From Angiostrongylus vasorum (Eukaryota; Nematoda; Chromadorea; Rhabditida; Metastrongylidae), in contig JADANN010000364.1 of the NCBI GenBank assembly GCA_018806985.1, forward strand, positions 4,891,001 through 4,955,000: DNA of 64,000 bases. The letters are read 5' to 3'. Below, in pieces: positions 11,071 through 23,261 of the stretch (position 1 is the stretch's first letter; the number at the start of each line of letters is the position of its first letter). Position numbers and translations under genes: made by a program. Below the pieces are notes generated by a model that worked only from the letters and a program-made list of their open reading frames with translations, searched no databases and was not told the DNA's origin.

Positions 11071-12281
11071 CTCATTAATGAAAAACGGATGTAAATATCT
11101 AGTAAGGCGCATTTCGATTAACCTACTAGTAAAAACGTTCCACCGAGAACTACCAACAGCACACTTTTTTGCTTGGCCCAAGAATACCTGTAACATCATG
11201 CCGAGGAAAATTACTGTACTTTACGGAAAAAAAAGAAACAGAATGATGAAGAAGAGAAAAACAACATGAAAGGAAAGACAGTGCTATTAAAACAGGAAAA
11301 TTTTACGGAAACATGTACTCTTCGGGTCAAGAACTACACTCTGAGCACGACTTCAATTTTTTAAACGCGGTAGATCTCTTCGAATTTCATCGAATTTAAT
11401 TGCGCCTCAGTATTGACCCACTAATGAGTAATCTCCTTCAGATGTGGCCCTTCAATACAAAAACAAATCAAATAATGAGTTTTCGTTACTTGCAAACGCA
11501 TTTTCTTAACTGAAGCACACTTTTGATCTTACTTGGTAAAGAATGGCTCAGTACTGGCCTATACGTATCAATTACTTTTCGTCAGTCTTTTGGAGGGTCT
11601 TAAGTAGTACACTCTTTTGTGGCTGATGAAATTCGATACGGCATTGTGCTCCCAACAATAACGATGAGGACGAATTGTTGAGTTAAGAGGACCTTTGCTT
11701 AAACGACGATACTACATTGATCTGAACCATTCGGCTATAAATATACGTTTGGAAGCAATTCTTTATTAACGTCGACATTGATAACAACATTCTTCTGTTT
11801 TTGATGAGTTAGGACGAGACCCCCGGTAGCACATCATTCTAGTTACAATGGCCAGTTTTGTGGGTTTCTTGTTCAGAACCTCAAGAGAACATACTTATCT
11901 ACAGCTTCTATATACTCTGAGATTTCGACACTGAAACCGTAGGAAGGCAAATCGACGTTCTGTTTGTTTGTTGCATTTAGCGATCAGCTAATAAAAAGGA
12001 TCTTCAGGTATGCAGTCAGCACTTAGGGAGATAGTTAAAACAGTCTAAGCTTGGGTTTTGGATACTACTGTTAGGAGATGAGAGAAAACTGACTAAATGC
12101 AGAGAATAACTTTCATAAATACTAGCTCTGTCGTCAAACAACTTGCTTGCATTATCTGTAAAATGCTTCCATAGTACCGAATTTCTGCTTCGCAGCCAAC
12201 TGTAACGTGCTCTGTAGTGTCTTTGTGGTCAGCGACTGCACAACTGTAAAAAAGTGAATGGTTAAGATACTTATTTAACTG
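11071..12281. other. No feature seen
   Basis: About 1.2 kb of AT-rich sequence without a convincing open frame or family repeat. Confidence 0.35.
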
Positions 12282-12665
12282 GGTACTTGGATGGCCCGTC
12301 TTTACTGGTTGTGCAGGCACCAGCATAATTTCTATTTTTCTCAGAGTTTTGCTGGTTTAGCCATTGTGGTTCGCTGTAGTCCTGAAGTCAGCATAGCCAA
12401 AGTCTGCCCCAGGTCGTCATCACCACAGGTAGTCACCGCACTTGTGGATCAGAGGAAGATTTGCCACCATGCGACTAGTTGGATACCAGGACGTTGGTCG
12501 ATCCTGCTATTGGTTTACTCTCAGCTGGGATTCCTGATGGCAACGGCGGACTTCTTTTCAGTTTGGAAAACCCTGCTGGGAGGATGAATCCCACCGCTGT
12601 ACATCGCAGCCCGACACCCAGGAAACACCTCCCAGCCACGATGAGGCGGTAAACCGTTGGAAGGG
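12282..12665 (+). repeat. Family-B interspersed repeat, copy 3
   Basis: One of the best preserved copies. It starts 'GGGTACTTGGATGGCCCGTC', contains 'GTTGTGCAGGCACCAGC', 'AGATTTGCCACCATGCGAC' and 'CGCAGCCCGACACCCAGGAA', and ends 'GAGGCGGTAAACCGTTGG'. Open frames on both strands here are artefacts of its GC-richer composition. Confidence 0.85.
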
Positions 12666-13202
12666 AATGATTAAGAAGAGCTCTGTAATCACTCTTTGTG
12701 TTAACAGCTGCACAAGCACAGAAAATCTGGCTGGAAAAAGTATAAAAGCTCATGCAGTAACCTATGCCCACTCCAAAACCCTATGTAGGAATCACCATGT
12801 ACTTGTGGATTCATTTATGGTTATCCCATAGCACGGTTCGTGGTTCTAACAACATACTCCTTTTTGTTTAGCGCAAATCGACTAATCGCCCTTCTAAACT
12901 ATTAGAAGAGACAAAGTTTAATAATTATGGGGACATTCCCGTATTGAAGAACACCTATCAACGAAATTCCTGCTATTAAACGTTTTTTTACAGCTTCATA
13001 ACTATTTGAACAATCATTTAGAGGTTTTTATCTACAAAATAACCAACGTTCTCTTCGTAAATGGAAGGTCACGATAGAGCATTTGCTTTACATTTTCATA
13101 TTTTTTGACATTTTAAATTTCACCTCTGTTGACGTTCAGTTTAAGATACTGGTTATACTATCGTCGATATTTCAATATTGGGGGAAAGACAAGGAGGCTT
13201 AG
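12666..13202. other. No feature seen
   Basis: No gene or repeat recognised. Confidence 0.35.
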
Positions 13203-13330
13203 AAGGTAGCGCAGTGGTACTTATGGCGATCATCAAGTGCACAGTTCTGGCCCGGCCCCGCCCAGTACTCATCAAGCTTCTCATCTCTCTAGGGTCGGAG
13301 AATTGTTAGGAGACTTTTCTACTCAAAAGC
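13203..13330 (+). repeat. SINE-D head fragment
   Basis: A-box-like 'GGTAGCGCAGTGGTACTTAT', a distorted B-box region and the start of the shared core ('CAAGCTTCTCATCTCTCT', 'GGGTCGGAGAATTG'). The SINE-D tail is missing; Penelope-like tail sequence follows. Confidence 0.7.
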
Positions 13331-13349
13331 AAAAGGAAAAAGATTTTTT

Positions 13350-13560
13350 TCTGACCTGTGCCAGGCACATTCCTAACCGATGAAAGATTCTGCGCGGCTG
13401 GTCTCCACCAAATAACTGGAAGGCCTACAAAGAACAAAACGGTGAGTGTTTAAAAGAAGCTGTTTCTTATGCGAATAGAAATTTATCTATTAAGCTCTAT
13501 CTGCCGAGGTTTTTTTTACTTGTCGAAAAGTGGTGAGCGTGTATTTTAAAGTCTATAGGC
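13350..13560 (+). repeat. Penelope-like element fragment
   Basis: Contains 'GCCAGGCACATTCCT', 'TCTCCACCAAATAACTGG' and 'AAAGAAGCTGTTT' in the same order as at 63070-63240, where they lie between the Penelope-like coding remnant and its tail. It is non-coding. Confidence 0.65.
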
Positions 13561-16500
13561 ATTTATAAGCTTTTTTAAAGTTTATTTTAAAAGGTGTTTA
13601 ACAGGAGTAGATCTTTCCAATTTCTACCCCTCTTAAACAACTAAGAGACGAATGTAATGTTCCACTGTGTATAGGTAAAAAGTGATTGCATGACGTAATA
13701 CAAGGCAACGTTTAATTAATTATAGAAAGGTTAAACCGTTATGCACGGTAAGAGTAGCCAGAAAGGAGATTGAAACCGCGACGGTGTGTCCACAAGGGAT
13801 GTGTCATTGCACTGCGCTACATTGAAAAACTCTAGATATAGATTTTTGTATATCTGCTACAATTGACTTAAGTCACTAATTTGGTAACTACGTAAGAATG
13901 CGTGAGTAGAAAGAATTGTTTAAAAAAAGTAAAAAATTGCCACGAGACAGAGATTTTTTCCTTCGGAAATTTTCAAATTTCTTCAGGGCTTGAGTTCAAT
14001 ATCGCGATGATCGCAATCGGTGGCGATTCCTGTTGAACCTGATGTTTGCATAGGTGCCGATTCCCACCGTCTGTGACAACACCCACTAGACATTTCGATT
14101 TTTGAATACATTGGAACTTACCGTCGTGGCAGCATTGATACGAACCAGCGAAAATAAGTAGTCGAAAATCATCACTCATGGAGGAGTGGAAATGTTTGAT
14201 TACACACAATTAGGATAAACTAGAAAGAAATAAAACAAATTAACTATAGAGTGAAAATTATATACGATGAGTGGCTGAGTTGAGAAGCTTAGAAACTCTT
14301 CCACATTTTTTTTGGAGAGATTCGATAAAAGACTCGATCCATGACTGTTTCCCGACCTATCGCATTGTTAAGAGCTCAATACACTGGACCTCACTCCTCT
14401 CGAGACAGCTGTGTCTCGGATAGCTAAGGGCAGTGTGTACAAATGGCAGGAATGACCAAATCAGTCTCCAGCTTTTCCATTCTGCTGTTTTTTCCTGGCT
14501 TGGCATGTGCTCCAAAAACCACGACAATACGTGGCCAAGATGTAATCAGTATTGTCGCTTTCGAGTCGGTTACAGTAGGATTTCTTCATGTTACGCAGAT
14601 TCGGAGATCCTGCGCCCTGCTAAGACCGTGCCACTAATCTCTCCAGGTCGGCGAGCTGGCGCCACACTTGTCTGGTAGGATAAAACACCGATTTGACCCC
14701 ATCGGCAGGTCACTGAAAACTGTTGTGCAGCTCAAATGTGTATAATAACTTCCATCATTAACGCCTGCTCTTTGGCTTTGGTATTCAGTTTCCTACTATA
14801 TCTAGAATGTGTTTCAGTAGCTTTCTAAAATTTTTCTTGTGCCTTCCCAACACTGTGATGACAACCATTTAAAGTGCTTTGAACTCTCCTGTCGCGCTTG
14901 CTTTGAAGTTCCAGAAATTCTTTTTTGTGCTAATAATTTTTCGGGACTTTTTAAAAGAATGATCGTATGCAATAGGGTCGGGGTTTCTTCTAATTCACGC
15001 AGGCCGATCTACGATCTACTTCATCGTAACAGTGATATGTGAACTTTTAAATGGCAACAATCCGCACGTTAATTTAAGATAGAATAGGAAATTTTAATAG
15101 CTGTAGGACGTCGAAACATAGTAGTACATTTTTCAACCTTACTACTCTCACCCTTTTCACCCTACTCTGATTTTTTACAAGTAGCAGCCTTTTTAGTTCA
15201 CCAGCAAACTCGTCGACAAAGTAGTTTTTTCTACATTCTTAAGTGTATCGGCTAGCTTTTACGGGTGTGGTACCAAATCTTCATTCTACTTATTGAATAC
15301 AAAACATGGCAACGAACTTGTGATTCCAGCATAAGAACATTTATCTCGGTATTGATAGTGAACTGTAGAACGGTGTACTTTTTTCATTGTTGTCCGCCAT
15401 GTGGGTGGGACTTTCTCCTTGATTCTGTTAGAGGGGATAGGTGAAGTGGAGACGACTGAATGCAACAGTAGTGCTCATGATGACAGATCGAACAGAATGG
15501 CGACACTTTTTAGACTGTTCGGAGGCGACGGCATTGTGGCAATGTATTAGTATGGTTGCTACTTGTTACCACTGCTGATGATATGACACAGTAACTATTT
15601 TGTGAATAGTTTTAATTTCCTACATTACCACATGTTTCCTGTCCAAGCTATTTCTTCGTCATCTGGTGAACTTTCGGCATAAACCTTTCAGTCGCTATCT
15701 GATGAACCCGATGTCAACGCAACTTCTTGTATACTGTCTTATCTGATGTAGTTTTCCGCAGGTATTATGTCATGTTTTAAAGCAGCTTTATCAGATTTTG
15801 GTATCCGAGCAAAATCCCAGAATCTTCCACTGGGCATTATCTTTAGTTTGCTCTGTTAAAACTCCACCCGTTGCAGAGGGAATATTGGGAACATTACGAG
15901 TCATACTAGTGAGTATTTCGATCAGAGATTCGCTCAGTTAGTTCGCGCAACTAGCATCCCTTACTATTTCTGAGCATCATCAGACTGTTAAACATTGTCT
16001 TTTTATTATTCCTATAAACGATTAAAACCCAGCCTTCAGATTATGCTTTATTGAAAGATTAAAAAGTCTCGCGTGGCAAACTTTTACAAAGTCGAGCATT
16101 CTACTTCGAGCTAGTGATTATTCGGTGCCGAAGACTGACTCGAAGACCAATACTTCACTAACCAATTGATAAATATGAGTAAACGTAGAAAATGTTCTCT
16201 ACAAGGTAGGGAACATCATCGATAAAACCTCTATGTAATAAAATAAACGACCGGATACAAAATGAGTTTATATTAATTCAATTCGGCCACTCTGCCTAAC
16301 ACAGTACAAGTATAATTGGAAATCAGTTCGCATCGGACACGTCGGCAGCATTACAACAGCCCTTCAGTAGGTAATAATATTACTTTCTTTTTTTCTGCTT
16401 TTCAGAACCTTGCTTCGCCAGGTCCCAGCTAATAGAATTAACAGTCTTCACGTATAAACTTTATTCCTCATTTATAGTCAACAGTTTTCATGTGGAACCT

Positions 16501-17389
16501 GCAACTTTTTCTATACGTTCATTTTCTACTTCAAACATGTACTTCCTGCCAAAATTCAATAGATGTAGCCACATCGTAGGCACAATTTTGATAACTGGAA
16601 TCCACTACTTATCTACTTAAGCCTCCTACGCGAGATGTATTTGTGTGTGGCAACACTACCTCTGAATGGAACGAATAGATGCGAAGTTTCCAGGCTTGCG
16701 GCATATTCTGTAGCAGTTCCTAGTTATAAACCCGATAGCGGCCTAACATTGTTTAATTAGTCTCCGCTGAGATCACTAATGCTTTAATCCCATACCTCCA
16801 AACTTCCTTAGAAAACGTAGCAAATTTCATATCTTTCCTCCACATCTCCAACCTGTTCAGTATCGCCCTCGATGAGAAAGTCATTTAAGATCGGAGCCGA
16901 CATCGTCGTCAGCTGAAATGACCCGAGGTTACAAAATTCAATTCCTAACCATTAAAATTAATTCGGAACGCTCAGCAAAAGGTTCTTTATGAGAGAAAAT
17001 ATATAAGAGAGTATCAAGATACGGGTGAATAAGAAAGAGTGAGACGAAAAACAAAAAGAGGAGATAAGGGGAGTGAGATAGAATGACGGTATCCTCAGAA
17101 GAAAGAGGACGCTCTACAAGCAATTAAGGACGGGGAAGTCATTTAAGCGGATCTAAAATTTTTCCTCATGTAATATAGAACAATGATTGCAGTTTTTTCG
17201 TTGAAAACTGCAAAGCTTTCCTCCATGACAACTGCCGAATAAGTTTTACTTTCAATTCATATCTACCCGAAAGCAATTATGACTTTCAACAAGAATATCT
17301 CAGCTTGGGGTGGACGTTGTCAATCAAAAAAAAGCCGCTCTTTTTTCTTGATCAGCAGATAAGGATCATGGTGGCATTTGTGCGATTAA
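13561..17389. other. Largely unannotatable 3.8 kb
   Basis: Low-coding-potential DNA. On the minus strand at 14205-13975 a 78-residue frame is Cys-rich ('YQCCHDG' followed by a GTAAGT donor-like site) and could be an isolated exon, but I cannot place it in a family. A plus frame at 14443-14637 begins with a hydrophobic leader-like stretch yet ends in sequence resembling the SINE core. The rest shows nothing. Confidence 0.3.
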
Positions 17390-17600
17390 AATCTATGCTT
17401 TGAGTTCTTTTTTGGGATAATGAAAGTGCTTGATTGAGCATATTGCGCACCAATGTAGCCCGTTCAAGGCTCTGAAGAAGACGAAATCCGCTAAAACGAT
17501 AGCCATCATCGAATAAATATTGTGTTAGCAATCTCGTGTCTGCCTATCAAGAAACATCAACTTATTGATCAATGCCAAGGTTAATAGAAAGTCGGACTTA
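17390..17600 (+). repeat. Penelope-like element 3' tail fragment
   Basis: A 'CTCTGAAGAAGACGAAATCC' box is followed by 'GCTAAAACGATAGCC', 'AATCTCGTGTCTGCCTATC', 'AATGCCAAGGTTAATAG' and 'AAAGTCGGACTTAAG'. It is the tail alone, without coding sequence. Confidence 0.65.
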
Positions 17601-17927
17601 AGAATTATTGTGTGAAACGGAAGCTGTGGGAATTTAGAGGCCATCGGGAGAGAAGTCTATTATGCTAAGGATAAAAGTCCCATTTTCTTGGAGTGTTAAA
17701 ATTTAAGTCAAATTAAAATGAAAATGACACTTTATGAAGGTTATTATATTCCCTTAGAATAGAGCAAAACATTCTTTGAAACTTCGTCATGTTCATAAGT
17801 ACACTAGTTCTCCAATTAGCGGAAATTATCGGGAGTCATTGGGAAATGCGTTCATTACGTATGGCAAACAAGGTTCAATCCTTGAGCAATAATTCACCAT
17901 TCTTCTATTTTCAATTGACACAAGTGA

Positions 17928-18290
17928 GTACGGGTAGCGCAGCGGTAGTGATATTGATCATCACGAGTGCGGTACCAGTTTCACTCCGCCCATAGCTCAC
18001 CAACCCTCCCATCCCTCTGGCGTCGGGAAACTGGTTACACAGTTCTCTCGGAAAAAGTGCACTCTTTGCAATTTAAGTGGGAATGCTCTAGCTGGGCTAT
18101 CTCAGAACCCCGAGGGAGAATCGACTCGACAGGCATTCAAGGACATTCATGACGAAAAGTAAAGCCTCAAGTACCAGCCGAACTCACATGCAAAAGTTAA
18201 GTACCTTCGTAGGTGACGGAAGCGAAGAAACGAATTGAATGCAAGAAGTGCTGGGATCCAAATAATGTGATATATGCGATGTAGGGCCAT
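17928..18290 (+). repeat. SINE-D copy
   Basis: The head 'GGTAGCGCAGCGGTAGTGAT' and a B-box-like 'GTACCAGTTTCACTCCGCCC' are followed by the shared core ('CTCACCAACCCTCCCATCCC') and the SINE-D tail ('CAAGGACATTCATGACGAAA', then 'GAAGTGCTGGGATCC'). It ends in an A-rich stretch. Confidence 0.8.
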
Positions 18291-18364
18291 GCAGCAAATA
18301 AATGAATATGAATAGAATTGTTGTGGGTAGTCATTTGAAGAGAAGGGTAGAAAAGATACCGAAA

Positions 18365-20695
18365 TATTTTCGCATCACCTGTGCCACCTAAAGGGTGCTT
18401 CCGATCACTGCGCCTCAGATATATTCACCTCACCTGTATCACCTGTAGTCCAGTTGACCGTCGAGTGACCCGAGTCGCCATCCCTAAACCTTCCTTTCTC
18501 CTTCTGTTGCACAAGAGTAGCGCAGCGGGTTCTGCTAGCTCTAGGGGGGCCGTCGGGAATCATATCTTCCTTCTAGGGCTTTTGTGAAGAACTTTGACCA
18601 TCGAGTCGGTGGTCTTCCTGCAGTGCGTTTGACATCCTGAGGAATCCATTCACTCACGGCTCTTGTCCATCGGTTGTCGTTCATACGCATTATATGTCCG
18701 GCAGAACATATCTTCGAGTATTTGGCGCCCAGAACGCCATCCTTGTTTTGATCGATGACGCAGGTCGGAGCTTCGGATCCCCTCCCTTACTTCTGTGACA
18801 CGGGATAGTCCTAGCATCGCCCTTCCAATTTTTTCCTCCTGTTTACTCAGTGACCAGGTTTCTGACGCATACGTTAGGGCAGGAAGTACCATTGAGTCGA
18901 AAAAGGTGGGCACGGAGTCCGGTTTTTCTTTGTTCTCTTCACTGCATCCTCGATGCTCTTGAAAGCTCCGCAAGCCGCTGGTTTCATTCTGCTCAATTCT
19001 GGAGCTAAGTCGTTCAATTTCCCGACCAAGATAGACATAACTTGTGCATTCGGAGATATTCGCTCCGTTGAGCGTGAATGGGGCATACGAAACCAATCCG
19101 TTCCTCATGAACATCGTTTTTGCGAGATTCAGTCGAGAACAGATCTTTCCACAGGCCTTATCAAAGTCGGCAAGCATATGTTCCGCTTGGCTAATGTTTG
19201 GTGTTATAATGACGATGTCATCAGCAAAGCTAAGATGGTGTAATTGCCGACCATCGATTTTCACTCCCATGCTGTTCCATTCCAATGTTCGCGTGACGTT
19301 CTTGAGGGTCGCGGTAAATAATTTTAGCGAGGTGGCATCGCCTTGCCTAACCCCCTATTTTGACGTCGACTTTAATATCGTTGCAAAATGGTGATATCTT
19401 GGTTGCGAAATTTTTTGTATAACTAACGAAGAATCCCTATGTTCTGAGTAGGGACTCCCTGACTATCAAGGCTTCCATGACTGCTTCTATCTCAATTGAA
19501 TCAAAGGCCTTCTTTAAGTCGATGAAAGTAGACAGAGCGGTCCCTTGTACTCTCGCGATACTTCAGTGAGTCTTGTTATCATGTGAATGTGGTCCATCGT
19601 ACTAAATCCTTTTCGAAACCCTGCATGCTGACATGGCTGTCCATCGTCCAGTGTTCTGCCAATGCTGTTTGGGATGACACGAGTGAAAAGTTTGTAGGTG
19701 ACAGACAGCAATCAGAGTGGGCGATAGTTGCCGATATCGTAGAGATCATCCTTCTTAAACAATACCACGATCTTGGCGGTCTTCCACTGAGTGGAAGCCT
19801 TACGTTCTGACAGGTGACATGAGAAGAGCTGAGCCGATGTGTTTGTAAAGACTGGGGGAAGGTTCTTCAAGTATTCGGATCTCATCCTCTCCGGACCTGG
19901 TGCTGTTCGATTTTTTCACCGACGAAAAAGCATATCGGATTTCGGAAGGGAGGACCGATGGCACGACATATCCATTCTTCTTTTTATTTCATATGAGGAA
20001 AGAAGACGTGGCTATTGAAGAGATCTGAGTAGTATTTGTGAATGATTTTCTCCATTGCCTTTCTGGACGCTGTAACTGTTCCGTCTGGGCGTTGGAATGC
20101 AACCATTTTGGTTCTGTAATTTGCGAAGCCTCGGTAGGGTTTGCTAATGATTTTCCCAGCCTCTGCAGCTTCGACAGTATTTGCTGTTCTTCTCTCCTTG
20201 AGATTTTCTTTTATCGTCGGGCTGCATTGTTTTGCAAGTTCGGACGTTAGTATGTGGTTGTCTGCAGCTCGTGCGATTCCACGCTGGCGTATCAGCTCAA
20301 GTGGTTCTGGAGACAGACGTCTCTTGGTGACCACTAAACTGTCAGCTTTCATAGCGCTAACGTGAAGATTTTGAATGAGCCGATCGTATTCTTCGTCGAT
20401 GTTGTCGACAACGGCATCTTGCCAATAGCCGACTAGCGAATTGAATAAGTCTGAGTTAGTGGTGGTTTTTTGGACTTCGTTTTTTGAATTTAGCGACTTT
20501 TTTCTCCTTTCTGCGAGGAATGGAATCTAGCACAAAAGAGACTGTGTTCTGATCTCGTGTGGAAGCGAATGGTTTTGATAGTTATGATAAGCTCAGGTTA
20601 CTGATCACTCTGCTCGTTCCATTATGATCCGCGGGTCACAATGCGACGTTCGTCAGACACTTTTCTTGTTCCAATCTTAGCGTAAAAATCTTAAT
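18365..20695 (-). mobile_element. RTE-type retrotransposon, 5'-truncated, with intact palm region
   Basis: On the minus strand this runs from the end of the endonuclease region (about 20690) through linker and fingers (20352-19514, '[20 protein letters not shown]'). It continues into a 211-codon open stretch (19285-18650) with the catalytic 'FADDIVIITP' motif and the C-terminal 'HLSFADD' to '[10 protein letters not shown]' region. Several frameshifts precede this. The 3' end (about 18480-18412) continues directly into a SINE-A head ('CTGAGGCGCAGTGATCGGAA', 18410-18365), exactly as at 47.5 kb. It is 5'-truncated and dead as a whole. Confidence 0.85.
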
Positions 20696-21237
20696 GACAT
20701 GCAGTAAATGGCAGCACATATGAATTTAGATCGGTCAATCAAAGCCTCAGTAACTCTGCTCAACCCCTCAAGTTCTTTAGTTATCGAACAATTGTCGCTC
20801 TTGCGAAGCAGCATTATTCCTTTTGCTGCATTTTATTCGCGGACGAGTTGTGCTGTTTGCGCAGCCCACATGAAACTAAGTGTTGCCCGTTGGCGGCAGC
20901 TATTCAAATTTCAGCGTCGAACGTTATCTATTAAATTGTGGCAGCAATATTGCATATGCAGAAATTACTGGTGGTCCTGCAAAAAATTTCTCTTTCTCCT
21001 CCCGTGGCTATGTGAGAGATTAAGCAGAAGAAAGCTCGCTTTTGGAAGAAGAAAATTTTACAAGAAAAGATTTCTAGGCACTCAGAATATTCTCGTTCAC
21101 TTGTAGAGGAAAGAACCTTTTAAAAGCATAAAAACACCTCTCTTGTCCTAAGCTTCTTTCTGAGATCAATACGTTCGTAATAATGAGGTAAGAAGTCGTA
21201 GAACAAAAGCAGATTCGTTCTCAGAATTCTATAAACT
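20696..21237 (+). other. Unassigned segment with a 132-codon frame
   Basis: The frame 20708-21106 is long for this window and encodes a basic, aromatic-rich sequence ('WWSCKKFLFLLPWLCERL'), but no domain is recognisable and no repeat partner was found. Its first codons are still within or next to the RTE edge. Probably a chance frame. Confidence 0.2.
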
Positions 21238-21252
21238 ATGGGCTATGTTAAG

Positions 21253-21538
21253 CCTGCGTGTGGCGCAGTGGTCGGAGGCGCCCTGCAACACACACGTTAA
21301 ATCGATCCCCGCGCCCATGGCCCACCAAGCGTCCCATCCCTCCGGGGTGGGCAAATTGGTGTCAGACCTATCTGGGAGGATAGCGGTACTGGTTCGATAC
21401 ATCGGTAGGACACCGCGATTCATTGTAAAGGGCAGATATGCATTCAGTCACCTCCCTCCAAACGATGCTTAATGAAGTCGAATGCATGGCGCATTCATCA
21501 GGGATTGATCAACTCCGAGAGCTTTATTTATACATTTT
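21253..21538 (+). repeat. SINE-A copy with 15-bp perfect target-site duplication
   Basis: This is the best-delimited SINE-A. The direct repeat ATGGGCTATGTTAAG occurs at 21238-21252 and 21539-21553, so the 286 bp between them is the inserted unit. It has the head 'GTGTGGCGCAGTGGTCGGAG', the B-box region 'TTAAATCGATCCCCGCGCCC', the core 'CCATCCCTCCGGGGTGGGCA', a tail 'GCATGGCGCATTCATCAGGG' and a T-rich end. The long target-site duplication fits target-primed insertion by a non-LTR retrotransposon. Confidence 0.93.
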
Positions 21539-21721
21539 ATGGGCTATGTTAAGTAGATTCTAGAACGGAGAGCTAAAATCCACAATATGAGCAGAGAAAT
21601 GTTCCGATAGACACGAACAAGGAGTTGCACTTTTAACCTCCACTAAGCGAGAAATATACTTTAAAGGCTATGAAACCAACATTCGCTACGATCTTCCAAC
21701 TTTTACTTGTGAATTTGACTG

Positions 21722-21972
21722 CTGTTTGAAAACTGTCATTTCATCTTGAATGTCGTAGAATGCTGATGGAGTCGATTCTCACTGGAATCCTGAGACAGCC
21801 GAGCTAAAACGCTCCCAGTAGTATTGTACAAAGCGGTTTTTCCCGGGCAAGTCCAGTACCAATTTCCTAACCCCGGAGGGATGACAGGCTGGGTGAGCTC
21901 GATGCGGGATCGAACTAGAACCGCGCTCGTGATGACAAGCATTATTAGCGCTGTGCTACCTGTCCCTTAAGT
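21722..21972 (-). repeat. SINE-D copy
   Basis: The reverse complement gives 'GGTAGCACAGCGCTAATAAT', a good B box 'GGTTCTAGTTCGATCCCGC', the core 'TCATCCCTCCGGGGTTAGGA' and a tail ending 'CAGCATTCTACGACATTCAA'. It has the best preserved B box of the SINE-D copies. Confidence 0.85.
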
Positions 21973-22861
21973 CGAAAACTTTACATTCTAATACACCTTT
22001 GTTATGACAGCAATTAAGAATCTACAACTACTCCACGAACACATTTCGTGAGAGCAGATTGAAAAAAAAACATGCTCTGTGATGATCCAGAGTCGGAATA
22101 CTAATGTACAAGTAGAATATAGAGATTTTAGTCCCATTCTCAATAGTAACTTTCGATGTATTACTCTGACTCTACAACAAATAAGGAAATCGCTACGGCA
22201 GTCGGTGAAACTACCAATTCGTTACGACAGCAATTTTTTTAAAAAATAAATTACCAAGTGTGTAAAGTAGCAAGTCTCGGAAAACGCATAGTATAGGCAC
22301 CAAGATTAGCGCTGGATGAAAACCACGCCACTGTGGTTTAGAATGAATTCGAAAAGGTCCTATAAAAAATCATTTCCGTTTCGCCGTTTCGGAGCCAGAA
22401 ACCTCCGCTGGGAAGATCGGTATTATTCCCTCTGAAGTTCGAGTTGTGAAAGAAAACATGAAGAAAGGGTAAAGCTTCATGAGCAGGTAACACTACAGTT
22501 TACTTCCTTCAGGAAAGATCCTAAATCATCGGAGGACCACGGTCATATTTCCCAAACGATGCTTAATGACCTAAACGAGGCGGGATAAAGAATACGACTG
22601 CGAATAAATTGGAAGGGAACCCAGTTCATAAAGAACCCAAGCTGCGAAAGTGAACAAGTCGAATTGGATGGATCGAGAGCAATTCGTATGTACATCTTGC
22701 GACTACATCATCGTGGAGAACGTGGAGGAATTACACATTGGAAGAAGAGTAACGTCTGCGGTGTCACGGGGTGAAAAACTGCGAGACAATCTCCTTTCGG
22801 AAAATCAAAGTACAGTCGGTAAAAATTCTTTACGAATGCAGCAAAATCTCTGACAGGAAAC
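21973..22861. other. No feature seen
   Basis: No coding sequence or family repeat identified in about 890 bp. Confidence 0.35.
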
Positions 22862-23195
22862 GCTGTTTCGAGCCTGGTCATATCTGTTTCCTTGTGGTTG
22901 TATTTCGCATCATGCCCTTCCATAAAAAATTAGGCGGCAAATAAAAAGTTAAATAATATTTCTGTATTGCTTTAACTTTTATCTGCTATCTGTTCTTTCT
23001 TCTTGGCAGATTATGTTGATCACTATTATGTTAGATATAAACGCAATGATGTTGACTAAGATATTTGCAAAACCTGGACGCTGATCATCCAGATTTGAAC
23101 CCGAGATTACCCTTTGCTGGAACTCACTTGTTACCCACTGCACTACCGAGGCCTTTGCTTTGCCTTTCTCTTAAACAGTTTTTTTCTGAAGACAT
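22862..23195. repeat. SINE-C inverted (tail-to-tail) pair
   Basis: A plus-strand SINE-C tail ('CTTGTGGTTGTATTTCGCAT', 'GGCAAATAAAAAGTTAAAT') meets a minus-strand copy. The reverse complement of 23195-22976 holds the 'CCTCGGTAGTGCAGTGGGTA' head and a 'TCGGGTTCAAATCTGG' B box. The point of symmetry is near 22975. Confidence 0.7.
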
Positions 23196-23261
23196 CAAAA
23201 AAATAATTCTTCGACCAAAAAGCTAGCTGAGATGAAAATTTTGTGGTCAATAAATCTTCGA

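Noticed and set aside
14443..14637. Possible secreted small protein (hydrophobic leader)
   Set aside because: The downstream part resembles the SINE core ('CTCTCCAGGTCGGCGAGCTGG', then CACTTGTCTGG), and no splice or conservation evidence supports it.
20708..21106. 132-codon plus-strand frame as a gene
   Set aside because: No domain, no splice support and no homologous copy in the window. Its aromatic and basic composition is typical of a chance frame, so it is kept only as a note.
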